Below are positions 44,029 through 53,215 of a DNA stretch of 64,000 nucleotides, piece by piece. The stretch is taken from NCBI RefSeq assembly GCF_963678635.1, contig NC_087064.1:49957346-50021345 (forward strand), given 5' to 3'. The notes below the pieces were generated by a model, which was not told the DNA's origin, did not search any database, and saw only the letters and a list, made by a program, of their open reading frames with translations. Source of the DNA: Symsagittifera roscoffensis (Eukaryota; Xenacoelomorpha; Acoela; Convolutidae). Both the position numbers and the translations under genes were made by a program. The first letter of the stretch is position 1. Each line of letters starts with the position of its first letter.

Positions 44029-45309
44029 ATGGATACTCAAAAAGAAGTGGTTTTAGCGAGATGGCTCCAGGTTAACCCTTCTGACGATAGTTCCTGCGCG
44101 GGACGGAAAGAAAATCTGAGGCTGTTTGATTTGATGGAGACTGGAGGAGGACAGCATGCAGCCGAGAAGATGCTGGCAAGAATAAGACGAATATATTGGT
44201 GGCCAACGTTGAGAACGGATATTGAAAGAAAAGTCCAGTGGTGCCTAAGTCGAGCAGTCAACTCAGGGTCTGGCTCCCTTTGATCCTGGGATCAGACTCA
44301 GCACAGTGGCAGTAGATATCTTAGGACCAGTGATAAAGGCGACGAGTACTTGAGCGAACCATGTGCTTGTTCTGACGGATCTTTTCACGATGTACACGAT
44401 TGCAGTTCCTCTGGTTTCAGCGGTTTTTGCTGACGGGCTCATGAGATAGTGGAGAATTGGGTGCTGAAGTTTTGAGCTCCCATTGTGCTACATACAGATC
44501 GAGGAAAAATTTTTGCTGGCAAATTGATCCAAGAGATGTGCCGGCTGTTGAGTATCGACAAAACTCAGACTTCTCATTATAAGTCGAAGGGCAATGAACA
44601 GACAGATAGACACAACGCAAAAATGGCTGATGTTATTTTGCAAAGAGGACCCAAGGAAATGGGCCACGACGTTGCCGTACTTGAACTTTGTGTACAACAC
44701 GACAGTGAATCGGATAACGGGAGCTACGCCGTTCAGTATGGTGCATGGAGAGGAGTGCATATATCCAGTTGATTTGTTTCTCTGCAAAACCTCATGACGA
44801 ACGGATGATGAAAGATGATTTTGCCGACTGGCTAGACAAATAGTTCCGAGATGCACAGAGCAGCGCAAGAGAACTACTCGGGACAGACCAGCGTCGACAA
44901 AAAAATACTGGAATGCGAGTGGTGAAAAGGTCTGGGTGTGGTCACAGGAGACAAGTAAGTCAAAGAAGTCTTTGACCTGTGGGAAGGACCATATGTTGTG
45001 ATGGCCAGGCTGTCCGAAGTCAGGTACAAGTTGTCAAAGGTGTCCAATCCGAGTAAGGTGAAGTTTCTGCATTTTGACTTGTTGAAACGTTCTGATGAGG
45101 AGACCCTGCGACCACAAAAAACCTTTGCAAGTAAGCGACCAACACCCTACCGGTCGGCGAATTTTTCTGATGATCCGGAGATGCACGTCGAAGACGAGGC
45201 GTTTTGGGCAAACAATAGCAAGGGATCCAACTATGATCCAAGCCTAAGGCAAGAACTTTTTGGAACAAAAGCCGCGAAGAAATCGGGTAGTGGTGGAGCC
45301 ACTAGTTAA
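44029..45309 (+). pseudogene. Integrase of the long-LTR element, broken
   Basis: The zinc-finger region (44,029-44,283) has QHAAEKMLARIRRIYWWPTLR and CLSRAV, where the second Cys of the C-x2-C pair is lost. The catalytic core shows the first Asp in VAVDILGP (near 44,310) and the second in LHTDRGKIFAG (near 44,495). The third residue is Asp in place of the usual Glu (GNEQTDRHN, GAT at 44,605-44,607). Stops and shifts separate them. The C-terminal part (44,998-45,309, 103 codons) has YKLSKVSNPSKVKFLHFDLLKR, the usual end of Gypsy integrase. In a working copy it inserts the cDNA. Confidence 0.8.
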
Positions 45310-45933
45310 CCCTCCTGGGCTAAACGGAGGCTTGCGATAACAGAGCGACGCGGTGGAGACATACGTCACAATGAGAATAAAACCAGAAGGGAAGAAGAGC
45401 CCGCGAATCTCCCCAACGAAGCTGAAGGTAGACCTCCGGGTGAGCCGGCGATGATTTAAACTGTGGTGGAAAGTGGGACTACAGATGTGGATATACCAAT
45501 TCGACCTCCAGTTAGGTTTGGGATAGCAAGTTTGTGAGTTGAAACTAGTTTTTCGAAAACTTTGTCACCCAGCTCATTGGTGCTTGTTTAATATCTAAGT
45601 GCGATCCCACCTCAGCGTATTGCTGAACATTGCGTTACTTGTAAACACTAGATGCTATTAAAGAGAAGAGGTTGGGTCGTACTGCGAGGTGTAATTTTTT
45701 TTAGCAGTCAGGTCCCCTAGTTAGGATTTCTGTAACAAATAGTGCAAACTAGTCGAACCTGATTATTCATATGGGGACTGACTGAAGGGTCCGCGATTTT
45801 GTTTAAGAAAGTTTAACCCGGAAATTAGGAAGGGTTATTGTAAGACTAGGCATTACAGAAGGTTTATCTAGTTTGGTAGAAAGACGGTAAGTTAAAACTT
45901 TGTCATAAGCCTTATTCGGGAGAATAATAGACT
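45310..45933 (+). other. 3' untranslated part of the long-LTR element
   Basis: No coding region is supported between the integrase end and the 3' LTR. The composition falls back to AT-rich after about 45,500. Confidence 0.5.
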
Positions 45934-45945
45934 AGAAGGGAAGAC
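45934..45945 (+). promoter_or_regulatory. Polypurine tract
   Basis: AGAAGGGAAGAC lies immediately before the 3' LTR start, the place and composition of the plus-strand primer. Confidence 0.65.
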
Positions 45946-48385
45946 TGTAGAATTGGTGATTCTACTAATTTACATGCTATAGTAACCTGAGCGTAAGATT
46001 GATTCATCATTAAATTAGGATGTAGAGCAAACAAAGGGTAAGATTCGAAACAGTTCAATCTTCGAAGATATTGTAATTCCTATTCAAGAAAAAAAAAATT
46101 GATAAAATCGGCGAACCCCCCTCCCCCCAATTGGAACTGAGAAAGCTAAAGTTATGAAATTCATAGGAGCGATACTAGAGATGATTTGACCCGGGCATAC
46201 AAAAATCGGGAACCCTCAGACCATTGGGAGGCAAGTGATAACGGTCCCCGGAGGTGTAAATGGCCCTATCAGAAATCGGAAACCAGCGGTGGTGTTGGGT
46301 TCAAATTCTAGTATGCTGTAGGCCTAGTTAAGGGGAGCTTAAGTTTGGAATTCCAGACCCCTTAGACCCCCACTTCCGGTTTTCTGTCCTAAGTAAACAA
46401 ACCCACTCCTGACTTCCGAGAGTCGTTTCTCGGCCCCTTTCAGCAGGGAGCTGAAACTAGGAGGCATGATAGGTAGTGGTAAGATACATCTTGTGTTATA
46501 ATTTACGCCAAGTCCGGCGGTTGGACCGGAAACTATTAGCACTTGGAAAATACCACCTTAGACCGGAAATAGGCAATTTACGCTAAAAAAGGAGCGAGGG
46601 CATAATGATTTTATGACGGCATTAGATACTACTCATCTCCGAAAAAAAAACCCTGGTGATTAAAACCCCTCCGGCGACTCCTTCCGGTGTTAATAGCCTT
46701 TTCCAGGAAAAAGTGATAATGGACCTTAGAAATGGTATAACTTGTGAAGTGTTAATGGGATATGAATGAATTTTAGTAGTTAGGACTCCCATGGAATTTT
46801 GAACCCAAATATGAAAGTTTGACCCCGGTTGACCCAAGGGTGACCTTAAGTTGACCTTTGGACTTTTTGACCCCAAAAACTGCATGGAAAGCCCCAAGAT
46901 TAACGCAAAGTGGCGTATTTCCCAGCCCAACCCCTGGAAATGAGAATGGGTCACCTTGCTAAAACTGGGGAGAAGAACTAGAGCAGAAGCTGATAGAGAT
47001 ATAGCCTTTACATTGCAACCGTGGAGTTGAGGGTTTAATTTAAAGCGAACTTGGCAAGCATTGGGGTCAACTTAACTTGGCGAATGCGCTATTAATAGAA
47101 TATCAATCAGGGTAAAATAAAAGTAGTGACAGAGGAAAATGGTAATAATAGAGGCATAGCATGAGCGTTAAGATTCCTAAATAGTATGAAAGGATTGGGA
47201 TTTTACTTGGCTTCCCGGAGGTGACTTTCTGGTTTGATTTGACACCTAATGGACGAGCTACATTGCCCTGATAGATAGAAGGTCGGAATTGGAAAAGAGT
47301 ACAGATAGAAATTTAGATGCTTGAAATTAGTTAGCTACCCATGAAAAGGGTCTCCTCCTACCCTTGGGAGGTCGGACCGTTAACGGGATAATTAAAATAA
47401 AGACCTTAGGAGGATAACTGAGTAAACATAGCATGGTTTGGAGTTTGAGTTGAACTCAAGAGCTGAGGTTCACAGAGTTCAGGAATTGTTTGATTAGAAT
47501 TGTATGACAATTGTTTGCTCGGTCGAATTGTGACAGTTACCGCATACCGGTTATCTAATAAGTGTGAAAAGATTGATAAAAGAAACCGAAATTGACTGTG
47601 GCAGAGTTGACAGGAGGAGGGATATAGTCTTAAACATGTGCGGACTGGTGATTTAGGCGGATGTCAGGACTGATAGTGAAAGGCATCACTCAAGTAAACT
47701 AAGTGTAAAGAAAGATAAGGAATTGGAGGGGACCGGAGAGCCTTTAAGAGTCAGAACAGTTGTTGGCTACTATTAGGAGTAGTTGGTTCTCGTCAGAGAA
47801 GAGAACATTGTTAATTACTATTGAGAATAGTTGGTTCTCAGTCAGAGAAGAGAGCAATTGATACTGAGAGAGAGTATAGTGATTCTCCGTTAGTTAGAGA
47901 GAACAATTTTTGCTAGTTAGTCAGGTATTTGGTTCTCGGAGCAAGAGACCAGCAGATAGTTAGTTGTCATCAGAGATGCTCTAGAGAGAGAATAGTTAAT
48001 TTTTAATTTAGTTAGTTGAAAGTTATTTGCAATTCGGCAACTGGGCCGATTAATCGCGGACCCTCTCCTTTTGATTTGATTGTTAGATTATATCCTAGCC
48101 ACTCACAGCCTTCTGTAAATGGACATATAATCATCTAAATTAGTATATCATTGGAAAATCTTGCGATTGTATCGAGTAGAGGAGACAAGACAGACCAAGA
48201 GCAACAGGCAGAGGGGACAAGCAACATGAAACAAAACAAAATAGTTGCCACCAAAATAACACTTTCGGGATTGTAGATAGTAGTGAATCTCGGTCGCCCC
48301 GCTGAACTCACTGCGCAAGGGACGACTTTGCGGTGTAGTTAGGAAAGAGTGAACGAGCCTAGAGAAGAAATCCCCTAAATCTACA
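45946..48385 (+). repeat. 3' LTR, 2,440 bp
   Basis: Begins TGTAGAATTGG and ends AAATCTACA. It is followed by CCACA, near match of the CCATA before the 5' LTR. Differences from the 5' LTR are spread evenly, so the element is not brand new. Confidence 0.92.
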
Positions 48386-48539
48386 CCACATATGGATCAT
48401 CACCTACTAACTATTCCAAATAGGGTAATAATTGGAAAGTACAGTGAGTCATCTACATTTTCTAGTCTCTATATGTTTAATATTATCATTATTTTTAAAT
48501 ATCTACTACTGATCAGTTGGTTCTGAGTCTCAAATCAAA

Positions 48540-49075
48540 ATGTACTCACGAAAAGATATCCTTGCCAACTATATTGAACTTGCTAACAATCAAAAACCAA
48601 TTGGGAGATTTTTTTGGTCCCAAAAACCCTATAATGGGAAAATTTATTTTGAATTTTGCTTCCAATTGCAAAAGAAAAATGAATCGGGACAAATCGAAAA
48701 CTCCCAGCAAGTCTATCTTGGTTAAAAAGAAGAAGAAAGGATATCAGCAATACGGAATGCTGTCATTCACGATGCTGAAAACCTTGGGCTGTTCCTGTAT
48801 TGGAACCTTCTTCTGACAAAGACTCAACCATCAAGCAGGAACTTGCAAACAATCATGCAGTCTATGAAGTAGCAAAATACAAAAAGAGAAGGGTGTGTGT
48901 CACAATCAAGAAGTTCAGTGTGAACAAGCCACCCTACATTCAGATTCGAGTCTTCACTGCAAAGGAGAATGATTTCTTGAAGACAGTTGCCTATGTCAAC
49001 TATACTTTGAACAAATTTAAACATTTCACCCAAGTCTTGGGAGATTTTCCGTTTGTTGAGAACTGTAAGGTTGAA
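48540..49075 (+). pseudogene. Polinton-region gene, possible PC4-like DNA-binding protein
   Basis: The first part (48,540-48,722, MYSRKDILANYIELANNQ..) ends at a stop. A second frame (KEEERISAIRNAVIHDAENLGLF) and a third (48,800-49,075) continue. The third holds RRVCVTIKKFSVNKPPYIQIR and then NYTLNKFKHFTQVL. The alternation of basic beta-strands with a closing helix recalls the PC4/p15 single-stranded-DNA-binding fold, but this is only a pattern impression. It is the first Polinton gene after the LTR insertion. It is broken by two frameshifts. Confidence 0.4.
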
Positions 49076-49550
49076 TAATTTTGGTGAATGATGTTGTTAT
49101 AATCATGTATTTCAAATATTCATCTTCTTAAAATTTCTTTGAGCTGAGCAGTATGAGTTGGAATATTTGTTTTTCCAGAAATCTTCTTTTAAAGTTTCAA
49201 AATAAATTGGGTCTTTTTCATATCGTCTTACAAAAAAGTAAATTTCACTAACAGTTTTGGAATTTCAAATTTTACCAAAATTGCAAGATTTGAATGCAGA
49301 ATCACAAATTTATCAATTTGAGTGGACTTTGAAAATGGAAGACGTAAATGTTTTCTATGTGATTGTTCAGATATTAAAAAAATAAATCTATTAGAAAATC
49401 GTAGAAAAGAAAACACTTTGATAAACAATCAAAACTTTTAGTTGCAAAAATAGGAGTTTGATAGACTGGTTGATTTTATCCCTTCGGTTTCGTCATAGGT
49501 GGAAAACTTCAAAAAAGCTTGTATCACTTTTGACGAGTGCACTGTAGAAA
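49076..49550. other. AT-rich spacer in the Polinton
   Basis: No gene is supported. A 66-codon minus-strand frame (49,228-49,428) lacks coding composition. Confidence 0.45.
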
Positions 49551-49949
49551 ATGAAAGGTCAGAAATTGAACGAAATTCTCAGAAACATTGATTTGATTAA
49601 GCATGACTTTTCATCAAATACAAAAAAAATTACTTCCTCATACCCGTATTATTTTGGACTCAAACAAAAATTTGAAAGAAATGGAACACAAAATTCCTCA
49701 TGGGGGTCTAACTGGATACGGAAACTCCTGTATGGGTTGATTTTTTACAAATTCAAAATCTTCGGAATGCATGCATTTTTACATGATGCAGCTGGATCTG
49801 TGAAGTCTACCACGCATAAGGGACCTGGTTATTATTTTGTTTTACCTAGATTTCCTAGTTCTAGTTTTCTTGGTCACGTGACTGGATTGTTCTTCTGTTC
49901 ATATGTTAAAATAATTTCTTCATCAGTATATGCATTGTTCGATTGTTAG
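49551..49949 (+). CDS. ORF132, intact unassigned Polinton-region protein
   Basis: An uninterrupted 132-codon frame starts with ATG and ends TAG. It contains WGSNWIRKLLYGLIF, then HAFLHDAAGSVKSTTHKGPGYYF and a hydrophobic C-terminal part (LGHVTGLFFCSYVKIISSSVY) that could be a membrane helix. The HxxxHD pattern with a Gly-Pro-Gly turn could be catalytic or structural; I do not recognise it. The second copy of the tandem duplication (51,089-51,470) keeps the same phrases but is shifted, which supports that this was a real gene. Next comes the nuclease-like gene, 40 bases downstream. Confidence 0.5.
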   Translation: MKGQKLNEILRNIDLIKHDFSSNTKKITSSYPYYFGLKQKFERNGTQNSSWGSNWIRKLLYGLIFYKFKIFGMHAFLHDAAGSVKSTTHKGPGYYFVLPRFPSSSFLGHVTGLFFCSYVKIISSSVYALFDC

Positions 49950-49988
49950 TCATTTCAACGAAAAAATTCAGCAAAAAGAGTTAACATC

Positions 49989-50450
49989 ATGAGTTAGGTT
50001 GTTTTGGATATTGATTGTATTGAAAACAAAATAGTGAAAGAGTTAGGAGTTTATGAAACTGGGCAAACTGTGGAATATTCCTTTCTTCCTCCCAATAAGT
50101 TCAAAACTACATCTCAGTCTGCTTGGTTTATGAAGCAGTTTCATGGAATAAATTGCAGCAGTGGTCACGAAACTTATACTGAGCTTGAAAAAGTATTGAA
50201 AAAAATAAAAATTCCAGAAATGGAGTTTTTTGCATAAGGTTGTGAAAAATGTAAAATTCTGACAGATCTTTTGGAAACAAAGGATTCAAACTTGGATGAC
50301 TACGCATGTCCAAGAGTTCAGAGTTTGATTTTCAAAGATGAAGAATATGATTGGAGGTGTAGCACCTACCCATTTCGTCATGCAAAAACTCTTCACTGTG
50401 CAGAAAGAAAAGCATCAGCATGCGGAACATGGATGTGTTTTTAATAAATT
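49989..50450 (+). pseudogene. DEDD-exonuclease-like gene, copy 1
   Basis: ATG at 49,989 is followed at codon 3 by a TAG stop (TTA in the other copy). It reads VVLDIDCIENKIVKELGVY, a PP turn, GINCSSGHETYTELEK, and after a stop at 50,235 KCKILTDLLE, STYPFRH and KTLHCAERKA. The opening hydrophobic strand with D-x-E/D looks like motif I of DEDD-type 3'-5' exonucleases; copy 1 has D-I-D, copy 2 D-I-E. His/Cys residues near the end may bind metal. Genes like this accompany Polinton-type elements in invertebrates as I recall. The function is inferred. Confidence 0.5.
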
Positions 50451-50536
50451 GTAAATTATCTTAACCATATTTTATTATCTTGTGTCTTTAAAACCTAAGT
50501 AGTAATTATTATCAGGTTTTTCATTTAAAAGTTGAG

Positions 50537-50800
50537 ATGGGTAATGAATGTGACAAGCAGTTGAATTTAGTAAGTTTTGTTTTTGACGATGAGAACCATG
50601 AACCAAAATCGTGGAAGTTTTTCGGACGTACGTGTCATAGATCTCTTTTAGTTTTCATGTGCCAATTTTTTCTCATAGTTTTACTACTAGCATGTGCAAT
50701 CGTTCGAATAATGTTATCCAATACATGTGAAGAAACAACAGTTTGGGTAGCAATTTTATCAAGTACAGTCGGTTATATATTACCTTCTCCAAAGCTTTGA
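50537..50800 (+). CDS. Small two-helix membrane protein, copy 1 (open)
   Basis: An intact 87-codon frame. The N-terminal third is polar (MGNECDKQLNL, DENHEPKSW). A basic patch (FGRTCHRS) is followed by a transmembrane-like stretch (LLVFMCQFFLIVLLLACAIV). Then comes a short loop with CEETT and a second hydrophobic segment (VWVAILSSTVGYILPSP) before the stop. The positive patch before helix 1 suggests an inside N-terminus. The other copy (52,048) is disrupted. It overlaps closely with the start of the ATPase, only 6 bases away. A role in the virion membrane or host membranes is conjecture. Confidence 0.6.
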   Translation: MGNECDKQLNLVSFVFDDENHEPKSWKFFGRTCHRSLLVFMCQFFLIVLLLACAIVRIMLSNTCEETTVWVAILSSTVGYILPSPKL

Positions 50801-50805
50801 ATAAA

Positions 50806-51072
50806 ATGATTTCTACCAAAGAACTAGTTTTTATTTCGCTAGCTGGACCAAATGAATCTGAAAAAATGCATCTTACTTTTGGTTTGTTAAAAATTAGTAC
50901 ATTTCGACCAAAGTTTGACAAACTTTTTTATTTTTATCAATTTTATCAACTGCAAAGATAAAACCTTAAACTTATCGAAGGAGTTGACTTTGAACTGATT
51001 GAAAGCCTTCCTGATAATGGAACAAAATACTTATTAATATTTGATTACTCTTGTGAGGAAATTCAAAATCTA
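50806..51072 (+). pseudogene. Packaging ATPase, N-terminal fragment (copy 1)
   Basis: ATG at 50,806. FISLAGPNESEKMH stands where a Walker A box (G-x-x-G-x-G-K-S/T) is expected, with several key residues changed. KYLLIFDYSCEEI near 51,025-51,065 stands at Walker B. The fragment is cut at the tandem-duplication junction (51,070), so the C-terminal two thirds are missing. The complete but broken version is at 52,305. Confidence 0.75.
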
Positions 51073-51088
51073 AGCAGAAATTCAAATT

Positions 51089-51470
51089 CTCAGAATTTTT
51101 GATTTGATTTAGCTTGACTTTTCATCAAATACAAAAAGAAAAAATTACTTCCTCATTCCCGTATTTTTTTGGACCATACTATAATTTTGAAAGGAATGGA
51201 CCAAAAAATTACTTTTGGGGGTCTAATTGGATACGGAAATTCATGTATGGGTTGATTTTTTGCAAACTCAAACATCTTCACAATGCATGCGATTTTACAT
51301 GATGCAGCTCGTTCTGTGGAGTCTACCACGCATAAGGGACCTGGTTATTGTTATGTTTACTTGAGTTCCTAGTTCTTGTTTTCTTGGTCACGTGACTCGA
51401 TTGTTCTTCTGTTTATATGTTAAAATATTTTCTTCATCAGTATATGAATTGTTCGATTGTTAGTCATTTC
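51089..51470 (+). pseudogene. ORF132 second copy, frameshifted
   Basis: The phrases WGSNWIRKFMYGLIF, a shifted version of the HDAA/GPGY region, and LGHVTRLFFC recur. The frame breaks at 51,300 and again near 51,350. Its similarity to 49,551-49,949 at protein level supports that ORF132 was translated in the ancestor. Confidence 0.5.
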
Positions 51471-51502
51471 CACTAAAAATTTCAGCGAAAACAGTTGTCA
51501 TC

Positions 51503-51960
51503 ATGAATTTAGTTGTTTTGGATATTGAGTGCAGTGAAAACAAAATAGTGAAAGAGTTAGGAGTTTATAAAAATGGACAAATTGTGGGATATTCCTTTCT
51601 TCCTCCCAAATATTTCAAAACTACATCTCAGTCTGCTTGGTGTATGAAGCATCTTCATGGAAACAATGGGAGCAGTGGTCATGAAAATTATACTGAGCTT
51701 GAAAAAATATTGAAAAACTAAAAACTCCAGAAACGGAGTTTTTGCAAAAGATTATGAAAAATGTAAAATTCTGACAGAATTTTTGAAAACAAAGGATTCA
51801 AACTTGGATGACTACGCACGTCCAAAAATTCAGAGTTTGATTTCAAAGATGAAGAATATGATTGGAGGTGTAGCACCTACCCATTTCGTCATGCAAAAAC
51901 TCTTCACTGTGCAGAAAGAAAAGCATCAGCATGCAGAACATGGATGTTTTTTTAATAAAT
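51503..51960 (+). pseudogene. DEDD-exonuclease-like gene, copy 2
   Basis: ATG at 51,503 starts MNLVVLDIECSENKIVKELG, keeping the D-I-E of a DEDD-type motif I and lacking the early stop of copy 1. The frame stops at 51,719 (72 codons). The rest, with DEEYDWRCSTYPFRH-like and HCAERKA-like phrases, is readable to about 51,950 in shifted frames. A full gene would be about 150 codons. No function can be retained. Confidence 0.5.
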
Positions 51961-52047
51961 TGTAAATTATCTGAGCCATTTTTTATTATCTTTTGTCTTT
52001 GAAACCTAAATTTTAATTATTATCAGGTTTTTCATTTCAAATGTGAG

Positions 52048-52304
52048 ATGGGTGATGAATGTGACAAGCAGTTGAATTTAGTAATTTTTGTTTTTGATGT
52101 TGAGAATCATGAACGAAAATCAAGGAAGTTTTTCGGACGTACGTGTCATAGATCTCTTTCAGTTTTCATGTGCCAATTTTCTCATAGTTTTACTACTAGC
52201 ATGTGCATTCGTTCGAATAATGTTATCCACTACATGTCAAGAAAAAACAAAATGGGTAGCAATTTAACAAGTACAGTCGGTTATATATTACCTTCTCCAA
52301 AGCT
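52048..52304 (+). pseudogene. Small membrane protein, copy 2, frameshifted
   Basis: It starts MGDECDKQLNL like copy 1. After FGRTCHRSLSVFMCQF a one-base change in the T-run moves the frame, so the first hydrophobic segment is lost. The end returns to the original frame (STVGYILPSPKL). Confidence 0.6.
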
Positions 52305-53165
52305 ATGAATATAATAATTTCAACCAAAGAACAAGTTTTTATTTCGCTAATTGGACCGAGTGGATCTGAAAAATTGCATCCTAATTTTGGTTGCCTCAAA
52401 ATTGGCACATTCTGACCAAAATTTGACAAAACTTTTTGTTTTTATCAACATTATCAACCTCTATTTGGACAAATGAAAAGAAAAACCTTAAACTTATTGA
52501 AGGAGTTGACTTTGAACTGACTGAAAACCTTCCTAATAACAGAACAAAATACCTTGATATTTGATGACCCTTGTGAGGAATTTTAAATTCTAAGCAGTTT
52601 TTAAAAATTGCTACTGCTGGAAGAGACAGGGGACTGAATACAATATATATTAAGCATCACTTGTTTCATCAAAGCAAATTGAGAAGAGATGTTGAGATAC
52701 AAAATACAGGTATAGTCTTGCTCAAGTCACCGAGAGATGATTTACAAATTAATACATTAAGTCAACAACTAGGACTAGGATCACAATTGATGGAGTGGTA
52801 TCAAGATGCAATATCTACTCCTTATGGTCGTTTACTCAGTGGTTTAACTCCAAAAACAGTTGATTCGCTAAGATATTGAACAAACCAAACAGCGTTTCAA
52901 TTCCAAAAAAGTTTTATTTACCAGCAGGAACAAAGATAAAGTTTTTGGACGATGAGCATACTATACGTCTCTATACACCCAATATTCGAACACTTTCCCA
53001 AAAACTTCAAAAACAATTCATCTTCCATTGTCTAAAAAGTTTCATTCAGTTCCTCAGCGAATGTCTAATAAACTTGCTACGAGGCGAGCTAAGGGATCTC
53101 CGAAAAATAGAGGTAATAAAATATTGAAGAGAAATATCAAAACTCACACGAAGAAGAAACTCACT
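52305..53165 (+). pseudogene. Polinton packaging ATPase (FtsK/HerA-like), broken
   Basis: The Walker A position reads ISLIGPSGSEKLH, with Glu and Leu replacing the Gly and Thr/Ser next to the conserved Lys. Walker B reads LIFDD near 52,555. The middle (52,661-52,879, 72 codons) has FHQSKL, VLLKSPRDDLQINTLSQQLG and DSLRY. The C-terminal part (52,876-53,127) has FYLPAGTKIKFLDDEHTIRLYTPN. The order matches the genome-packaging ATPase of Polintons, which pumps DNA into capsids. Frameshifts at about 52,410 and 52,580 break it. Family identification is firm. Confidence 0.85.
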
Positions 53166-53215
53166 GCATAAAAGGATAAATTTTTAAGCTCGCGTAAATG
53201 CTTACAAATAAAATC

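Larger units (their letters stand above)
39166..48385 (+). mobile_element. LTR retrotransposon (Gypsy type) with 2.45-kb LTRs, lacking RT and RNase H
   Basis: Direct repeats 39,166-41,644 and 45,946-48,385 begin TGTAGA and end TCTACA. They are flanked by CCATA (39,161-39,165) and CCACA (48,386-48,390), a 5-bp target duplication with one change. The internal part is only 4.3 kb. It holds gag, a zinc knuckle, an aspartic protease, a linker and an integrase, but no RT or RNase H. It is clearly more GC-rich than the surrounding DNA. It is nested in the Polinton. Confidence 0.92.
49560..51070 (+). repeat. 1.51-kb tandem duplication in the Polinton, copy 1
   Basis: It covers ORF132, the nuclease-like gene, the membrane protein and the first part of the ATPase, matching 51,071-52,590 at an offset of about 1,510. 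Copies differ by many substitutions and small indels, so the event is old compared with the 56,747 duplication. Confidence 0.85.
51071..52590 (+). repeat. 1.51-kb tandem duplication in the Polinton, copy 2
   Basis: Second copy of 49,560-51,070. The ATPase continues past the duplication here, so this copy is joined to the original downstream genes. Confidence 0.85.
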
